From Erigeron canadensis (taxonomy: Eukaryota > Streptophyta > Magnoliopsida > Asterales > Asteraceae), in assembly GCF_010389155.1 (NCBI RefSeq), contig NC_057763.1, positions 32,718,645 through 32,782,644 on the forward strand: 64,000 nt of DNA, in the 5' to 3' direction. The notes beneath the pieces are model-generated. The model was not told the origin of the DNA and made no database searches. It saw nothing but the letters and a program-made list of their open reading frames with translations. Both the position numbers and the translations under genes were made by a program. Below, piece by piece: positions 56,725 through 64,000 of this stretch (within the stretch, counting starts at the first letter, position 1; every line of letters begins with the position of its first letter).

Positions 56725-59700
56725 ATGGCAAATAGGAATTTGGAGAAATTGGCATCAATTGATGCACAGTTAAGACTTTTAGTACCTGGAAAAGTTTCTG
56801 AAGATGATAAGCTTATTGAATATGATGCTTTGCTTTTAGATAAGTTTCTTGATATTCTTCAAGATTTGCATGGTGAAGATCTTAAAGAAACGGTATAATT
56901 CATACCCATTTGATTAAATTCAATAAAGTTTGAATCTTTGCTGTTTTTTTGATTTTTTTTTTATCGATTATATGTTCCGTTAGATTGATTGTTTTTGAGA
57001 GTTCATATCTTTTTGATCTGTTTGTTGCCTTTTAATTTATTAAAGATAGGATCTTGGCAACTGTTTTTATGATTTAGACCTTGTTTAGTTTATTAATGAG
57101 CTTAGTGTTTGATAAAGTTGATTGCTTTATGGGTAATTAGATATGTAAGTAATGGATTATTAAGATGATTAGAGTGTGTGGTTATTAGGTGCAAGAATGT
57201 TATGAACTTTCGGCTGAATATGAAGGAAAGCGTGATCCAAAAAAGCTCGAGGAGCTCGGAAGTGTGTTGACAAGTTTGGATCCAGGAGATTCAATTGTCA
57301 TTGCAAAAGCTTTTTCTCACATGCTTAACTTGGCCAATCTGGCTGAAGAGGTTCAGATTGCGTATCGAAGGAGGATTAAACTTAAGAAGGGTGATTTTGC
57401 TGATGAAGCAAATGCAACAACTGAATCTGATATTGAAGAAACTTTTAAGAAACTTGTGCATCAGCTTAAGAAATCCCCTGAAGAGGTTTTTGATGCACTC
57501 AAGAATCAGACAGTTGATTTGGTTTTAACTGCTCATCCGACACAATCTGTTCGTAGGTCTTTGCTCCAAAAGCATGGAAGGTATACCTTTATACATGTTA
57601 ATCTTATAAATGTGTCGACTTTCTGATCAAATAGTCAACTTATAAGATTGGCACATTATTGTTTTAGGATTCGAAACTGTCTAGCTCAGTTGTATGCCAA
57701 AGATATCACTCCTGATGATAAGCAGGAACTAGATGAGGCTTTGGCTAGAGAAGTAAGTATAGAGATCCAAAATCTTAATATTTTTTTGGTTTTTGTTATA
57801 TATTTTTGTTATTAATTTGTGTTATGTGATTTGTAGATTCAAGCTGCTTTCCGTACTGATGAGATTAAGAGGACCCCTCCAACCCCTCAAGATGAGATGA
57901 GAGCAGGAATGAGCTACTTCCATGAAACAATCTGGAAGGGGGTTCCTAAATTCTTACGTCGTGTTGATACAGCTCTTAAGAATATCGGGATCAATGAACG
58001 TGTTCCATACAGTTCCCCTCTTATTCAGTTTTCTTCATGGATGGGCGGTGACCGTGATGGTATGCTCTTAAATCATTCTATATACTTAAACACAATATAT
58101 ATTAGCAAAAACTAATAGTCCATGCATAATGTATACAAACTTTTTCTAATCAACATCACCTAGTAATCGTACATCTAATATATATCTTTATATACATCTC
58201 GCAAATGGGATCTACATTCTCATCTTGATTTTTCTTTAATAACCCGAAACTGATAAAGAACTAAGCAAATGAAATCTTAATCAAAGTTAATGACCATTGT
58301 TGGTCTAACATTTCCCTGGAATCATTTGCAGGTAATCCAAGGGTTACTCCTGAGGTAACAAGGGATGTTTGCTTACTCGCCAGAATGATGGCTGCAAACA
58401 TGTACTTTTCCCAGATAGAGGATCTAATGTTTGAGGTATGTAAATTCCTTATTTAAGGATTTCTTTATACCTATTCTCTCATTGTTATTAGTTATCCTAC
58501 TTAAGAAAACGTCTTTTTCAGATGTCCATGTGGCGTTGTAATGATGAGCTTCGTGTCCGAGCTGAAGAACTCTATAGAACAGCAAGGAGAGACGTGAAGC
58601 ACTACATAGGTATTTATTAATGTTAATGATGTTCTGTAATATGTACTACTACTATTATGATTGCAAACTACAAGAAAATGTTGCTTAATGTTTGCTTTTA
58701 TTTTCTCTAGAGTTCTGGAAACAGGTTCCTCCAACTGAACCTTACCGTGTGATTCTTGGAGACGTGAGAGATAAATTATATAATACACGTGAACGAGCTC
58801 GTCATCTATTAGCCCACGAGAAATCAGACATACCAGAAGAAGCAGTTTATACAAATATTGAACAGGTATCCCTAATTCTTGCCTATGAAATTGCAGCAAA
58901 TCTGTTTTATGGGTGTTTTGAAAGCTTTTAACCAACTGTTTGATAATTGCAACTTGTACTCGCACTATCGACTTTTAATATCTGGAATTCTGGATAAACA
59001 ATAATGTTTCTGATAACAGCTGCCTCACTAGACGGTGTTTCACAAAATGTGCTTTTGGGTCATTTTGTGTACAAATGTTATAAATAATCAGATTTTGTCA
59101 AACAACCAAATGCTGCTTATAACTACTTAAAACAACAAATGTACATCCAAACACTACATCCTACAACTCCTAATTTTATTTGAGTTTCTGATTATGATTT
59201 GCTGACCCACTTAATCACTGTCCAAACACACATTGAAGCTTCACCTTATGTTCCTCCCTATACAAATCACCTTGTGTGTAACATCATTTTCCTTCATGCT
59301 CTTTGTAATCATATTTTCATTATTTTGCAGTTCTTGGAACCTCTGGAGCTATGCTACCGATCTCTGTGTGATTGTGGTGACCGTGTGATTGCTGATGGAA
59401 GCCTTCTTGATTTTTTGAGGCAAGTGTCCACATTTGGACTCTCACTTGTGAAACTTGATATAAGACAAGAATCTGATCGCCACACGGATGTCCTTGATGC
59501 TATCACTCAACATTTGGAAATCGGGTCTTATCGTGAGTGGTCAGAAGAGAAGCGCCAAGAATGGCTTCTAGCCGAGCTTGGTGGCAAACGTCCACTTTTT
59601 GGCTCTGATCTTCCTAAAACAGAGGAGATTAAGGATGTTTTGGATACATTTGCTGTTTTGGCGGAACTTCCATCGGATTGTTTTGGTGCTTACATCATTT

Positions 59701-61859
59701 CAATGGCCACATCACCTTCTGATGTGCTTGCTGTTGAGCTTCTTCAACGTGAATGCCATGTAAAGAAACCATTACGAGTGGTCCCACTTTTTGAGAAACT
59801 TGCAGATCTTGAGGCGGCTCCGGCTGCCATGGCTCGCCTTTTCTCAGTTGATTGGTACAAAAACCGGATCAATGGTAAGCAAGAAGTCATGATTGGATAC
59901 TCTGATTCAGGAAAAGATGCTGGACGATTTACTGCTGCATGGCAGCTTTACAAGGCTCAAGAAGACCTTATTAAGGTTGCAAAGGAGTTTGGAGTTAAGC
60001 TTGTCATGTTCCATGGGCGTGGTGGGACTGTTGGTAGAGGAGGTGGTCCCACCCATCTGGCTATCTTATCCCAGCCCCCAGAAACTATTCATGGGTCTTT
60101 AAGAGTCACGGTTCAGGGTGAGGTCATTGAGCAATCTTTTGGTGAGGAACATTTGTGTTTTAGAACACTTCAAAGGTTTTGTGCAGCCACCCTCGAGCAC
60201 GGGATGAACCCCCCAATTTCACCACTACCTGAATGGCGTAAACTTATGGACGAAATTGCAGTTTTGGCAACAGAACAGTATCGTTCCATTGTATTTCAAG
60301 AACCACGATTTGTCGAGTATTTCCGCCTTGTGAGTATCTTTATTATACCTTACATTTTGATTTTCTTTCAGAATCTGGTTTTCATATATGCTGTTGCGGG
60401 TGATTATAGAATTTTTAGCTATAAGGGCAGAATTGTGAAGTTGGATGGGTTGGGTAACAAGTGTTGCTTTCTGGTACAGGGCACGCGGTCAGGTTGACCT
60501 GAACACTGTTCTAAATTTATCAGTTATGATTCTTTGAATAATTCTTAGTATGTGAGATATGATCTTGATATCATATTTCATGTTATAAAAATATATTTAT
60601 CTGAATAAAATACACTTTGGTAGTATTCAACCCATTTCATGTTCATTTTTATTTTTTAGTGAACTTTTCTTTTATCCATACGAGGGATTGGAGAAAAAAC
60701 ATAATTCGAATTGTCAGTCAAAATTTAAGGGGTTAAAATTGTCACTTCTAATTACACCTTTTTTCTGTTTCACAGGCCACCCCAGAACTGGAGTATGGGC
60801 GTATGAATATTGGAAGTCGCCCATCAAAAAGAAAACCAAGTGGTGGAATCGAATCACTCAGAGCTATTCCATGGATCTTCGCATGGACTCAAACCAGGTT
60901 CCATCTTCCTGTTTGGCTCGGGTTTGGGGCAGCGTTCAAGCATGCCATTCAAAAGGACAGCAAGAATCTTAAAATGCTACAAGAAATGTACAAAACCTGG
61001 CCTTTCTTCAGAGTCACTATTGATTTAGTTGAAATGGTGTTTGCTAAAGGAGACCCAGGCATTGCTGCACTGAATGACAAGCTCCTTGTCTCAGAAGATC
61101 TATGGTCCTTTGGAGAATTGTTGAGAGCAAACTATGAAGAAACCAAGGATTATCTCCTCAAGGTACGATTTTCTACATTAAAAAGTTATACTCTTGGGTG
61201 GTTGGACAAGTTGAATGACGAGTAAAATCGGGTTTGGGTTGAAACATGTTATTCTTCAATATGGGTTGAAAGAGATATGATTGGGTTGACCCACCAACAC
61301 TTTTTTTCTCCCCCTTTTTCATTAATATTTAAAAATATAATGAATATGTTATTCATGTTTACACGAATACTTACAATTGTAACCTAACAACGTAGAATGA
61401 AATGATTCTCGAGGGTCTAGGGTTATGTTTTTAAAGTAGAGCTGGATGAATATCAACCCATGTGACTGATATAAAGAATTTGACTCGTTTAAGATAAAAC
61501 ATAATCAAGATTGACCCTTTCAAAGTAGCTACTCGGCTGATAAGAGTTTCTTGTGATATTTGTAGATTGCTGGTCATAAGGACCTCCTTGAAGGTGATCC
61601 CTACTTGAAACAGAGACTTCGTCTCCGTGATTCATACATCACAACCTTGAATGTATGCCAAGCTTATACTCTTAAAAGGATCCGTGATCCAAACTACCAT
61701 GTGACATTGAGACCTCATATCTCCAAAGAGTATGAGCCAAGCAAACCGGCTGATGAGCTTATCCACCTGAACCCTACTAGTGAGTATGCACCAGGTTTGG
61801 AGGACACACTCATCTTGACCATGAAGGGTATTGCTGCTGGAATGCAGAACACCGGTTAA
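56725..61859 (+). CDS. PPC: Phosphoenolpyruvate carboxylase, plant type, C3-like
   Basis: Adds bicarbonate to phosphoenolpyruvate to give oxaloacetate in the cytosol; normally a homotetramer. Ten coding exons: 56725-56892, 57189-57580, 57668-57752, 57837-58059, 58332-58435, 58522-58609, 58711-58865, 59331-60329, 60776-61162, 61566-61859. All introns are GT-AG and the phases agree, giving 2895 bases and 964 residues (family ~966). Ser11 in EKLASIDAQ is the regulatory phosphorylation site. Catalytic landmarks are His172 in [11 protein letters not shown], Lys600 in [11 protein letters not shown], Arg635/641 in [13 protein letters not shown], and the C-terminal QNTG. Ala774 (WIFAWTQTR) and Arg884 (LKQRLRLRD) are the residues of C3 PEPC in Flaveria; C4 forms carry Ser774 and, in F. 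trinervia, Gly884. So this is probably a housekeeping, malate-sensitive isoform. No defect seen. Confidence 0.96.
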
Positions 61860-62069
61860 GTGCTCATCACAAAGTGCAAGTACTTTGCCTTTTCACACTT
61901 TTGGACATTGAAAAGGCAGTGTCATGGACTCACGGCTATGTTTACATGTTTTCCAGAGTTTTTTTTTCTTGCAATCTCGCGGATGATGTTTAAGAAAATC
62001 ATGTTTTGTACTTCACCATTTCTGCATTGCTGAAGTTGTACTATATGCACCATCGATGATGGTTTATCC

Positions 62070-62079
62070 AATAAATAAA
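62070..62079 (+). terminator. PEPC poly(A) signals
   Basis: Overlapping AATAAATAAA about 210 bases after the stop codon. Confidence 0.6.
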
Positions 62080-62099
62080 GTACTTATGTTCGCATTTAC

Positions 62100-62867
62100 T
62101 TTCTTTGTTACCATTTCTTGTATCAAATTACTATCGTTGTTTTTATATACTTGTAGCAATCATCATAACATAACTTTTTCGTCATATAAGATCTCGAAAT
62201 AGATAGCTAAAATTCATTTGCCCGCCTTGCACACTTCATGGAATACAGTCTAATACCCGACAAGTTTTAATATAAGAGTCACCTCCTCACTCGGTGCTCT
62301 AATACAAAACCAGGCTTTATGGATGGGAGTTTTAAATTGTGTAAATTTTTTGAAGTTATTATTGTGTTTTAAAAACAAAACCGACTGATTTTAGACATAT
62401 TTAATAAGCAATGGGTTAAATATTTTTGAGTCAGAAGTTAAAAGGATTTGATAAAACATAGTTGAGAAATATGATTCGCTTGTTATCACATGTATAAAAA
62501 TGTTATACACGTCCACTTGAGTAACGAATCCTAAGGTCCTTTCTGTTATTCGTAATAAACAATGTTGTCATGTTGACAACTAGAAAAAGATCTAATCGAT
62601 TGATTCATTGAGAAATGTATTATCTGTTTCATTTTAATATGTTTTTTTTAACTGGTTTAAAATCTCTGACATCAATAGTATATTAATAATGTAAAACTGT
62701 CAACGTTGATTGTGATCAGGAGGCATGTCCTTTGGATCTTAGACATATTTATGTTTCAGTACCATGGAGTTGAAACAGTTGCATGGATAATCCTTTAACT
62801 ATAAAGTAAGTTTCTAAATAGTGTGTAATTTTTAACTTAATAACCTAAAATGATCGTTCATTTTTAT
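62100..62867. other. Intergenic downstream of PEPC
   Basis: No gene or delimited repeat seen. Confidence 0.4.
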
Positions 62868-63202
62868 TATTTTTTTTAAAGGTGAATTTCGTTGAAAACT
62901 TCGTGTCACGATTTGACATCTAGAGGTCTAGCATACGTTGTCTTGACCAGGTTCACGCTAGAGAGCTCTCTCGAAGTAGAAATGCCTATTTCAAATACCC
63001 GATTGGGGGACCCTTACTAATCTGCCAGGAGGCACGATGATTAATAGGGGTAAACCCTGCCCCCCCAGATTTGAACTTGGGTATACCCAAGCTGAACCCT
63101 CATAAAGGGACTTAATTTCTATGTCCTCCCCAAGACTTGAAGACAAGACCTCTTGCAAGGGGGGATGTTATTTCAATCATTGAGCTAAAGCTCTAGGACT
63201 CG
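62868..63202 (-). mobile_element. tRNA-derived SINE, most complete copy
   Basis: On the - strand: head GAGCTTTAGCTCAATGATTG (A box), AGGTCTTGTCTTCAAGTCTT, then CCCAAGTTCAAATCTGGGG (B box), GGCATTTCTACTTCGAGAGA, and a tail GAAATTCACCTTT followed by A. CATTTTTATT (left) and CATTTTATTT (right) may be a target duplication. Confidence 0.7.
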
Positions 63203-63204
63203 TC

Positions 63205-63406
63205 CATTTTATTTAATACCTTAAACATCTCCACTTGAAATACCTATAATATTTACTTAGAAAATTAATCTTCAACATCTAACTACTCATGAACTAAGTG
63301 CATTACCGCTTTTACATCAATAAAAAACGTCAGTACTCCCTGCCGCTACCACCACCAATCGTAGCCGCCGCTATTACATCAATGCATCGCACGAATATAT
63401 GACTAG
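63205..63406 (+). mobile_element. Helitron 3' region
   Basis: CTGCCGCTACCACCACCAAT and GTAGCCGCCGCTATTACATC lead to GCATCGCACGAATATATGACTAG, the CTAG-type end of the 18541 family. The 5' end is unclear. Confidence 0.5.
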
Positions 63407-64000
63407 ATAATATTTTAAACACCCATCTAGACTAACAATGTGTTTTTAGTTGATCAAACTACTTGTAAGCCACCTATAATTGCTAGGCGGTCAGGCGATT
63501 TGCAATTTGTGCAAGAAATGATACATATTATGGTTACTAATTGCTAGTTTATTTATTATGTTGATATTGATTTTGTAGTTATCTTATTTGAAACTTGTTG
63601 TTTGTAAACATGCTCGTTTGGATGCTCAATTCAGGAAAATTTGTGTAAGTTTTTGTTTACTGTAAAGTTTCTACACTCAACATAAATAACGTATATGCCA
63701 ATTCACCCTCTCGTGTTATTTAGATAAATTACACGAATCGTCCATTATCAGTTTTTGTTCTTTAAAGAAATATGTATGAGATTTCCAGGTTGTGGATGAG
63801 TTTTAAGTTCCAACTGAAGAATCCATGTGGAATTCTTAATAATGTGTTAAACCACTCGAAACTTTCAATTTTCATTTTTTGTTTGATATTTGTATGAATC
63901 AAACATTTAAAAAAAATGAAAAGAGGTTTTTTCCACTAAAAATCAAGATAAAATGTTATCTTGTATCGAACTTAGCCTAAGAAATTATTGTATTATACGC
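63407..64000. other. Intergenic
   Basis: AT-rich; nothing recognised. Confidence 0.4.

Noticed and set aside
58501..58965. 154-codon - strand frame
   Set aside because: Antisense to PEPC exons 6 and 7 and spans their introns; a shadow frame.
59199..59330. Upstream extension of the large PEPC exon (open frame from 59199)
   Set aside because: TTTTGCAG at 59323-59330 is the acceptor and the frame before it does not match PEPC; it is intron read-through.
60330..60497. Coding extension after PEPC exon 8
   Set aside because: GTGAGT at 60330 is the donor, and the residues after it do not match the family.

Overview
This window is AT-rich nuclear DNA from a flowering plant. The phosphoenolpyruvate carboxylase (PEPC) gene at the right end has ten coding exons and a protein that reads very like daisy-family (Flaveria-type) PEPC. 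Together with the intronless EP1-type lectin genes, this suggests a eudicot, most likely Asteraceae. The family assignment is inference; no species is claimed.

Left third (1-21,420): a small cluster of epidermis-specific secreted glycoprotein (EP1-like) genes, all on the + strand. One is cut by the window edge (2-358), two are complete (7394-8758 and 14912-16219), and about 40 bases of a fourth C-terminus survive near 21,379. The first two genes and their 3' flanks are a tandem duplication: three flank blocks align in order, and copy 1 was later enlarged by a LINE remnant, two nested hairpin MITEs and a Stowaway MITE. The proteins are predicted to be apoplastic (signal peptide, bulb-type lectin region, EGF-like and PAN-like cysteine regions).

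Middle (about 18.5-34 kb and 45.4-56 kb): a graveyard of small elements. Many can be delimited by eye: Helitrons with TC...CTAG ends between A and T, Tourist/PIF-like and hAT-like MITEs with target duplications, Stowaways, tRNA-derived SINEs, two 5'-truncated LINEs and a decayed PIF/Harbinger-type accessory gene. No host gene is convincing here.

Retroelement block (34.2-45.4 kb): a 5'-truncated Athila-type Ty3/gypsy element on the + strand (gag tail, protease, reverse transcriptase, RNase H, integrase, then a further ORF). It is broken by several single-base indels and two nonsense codons. At its right end is a 1.5-kb LTR that reads on the opposite strand. The most unusual signal in the window lies here: three arrays of a 9-bp near-palindrome (TGCGCCGCA) in pairs 20 bp apart, with pairs repeating every 72-73 bp. 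One array lies directly upstream of the LTR TATA box.

Right end (56.5-62.1 kb): a complete plant-type PEPC gene, predicted 964 residues, with Ser11 for regulatory phosphorylation and the C3-type residues Ala774 and Arg884. It is followed by a SINE and a Helitron fragment.
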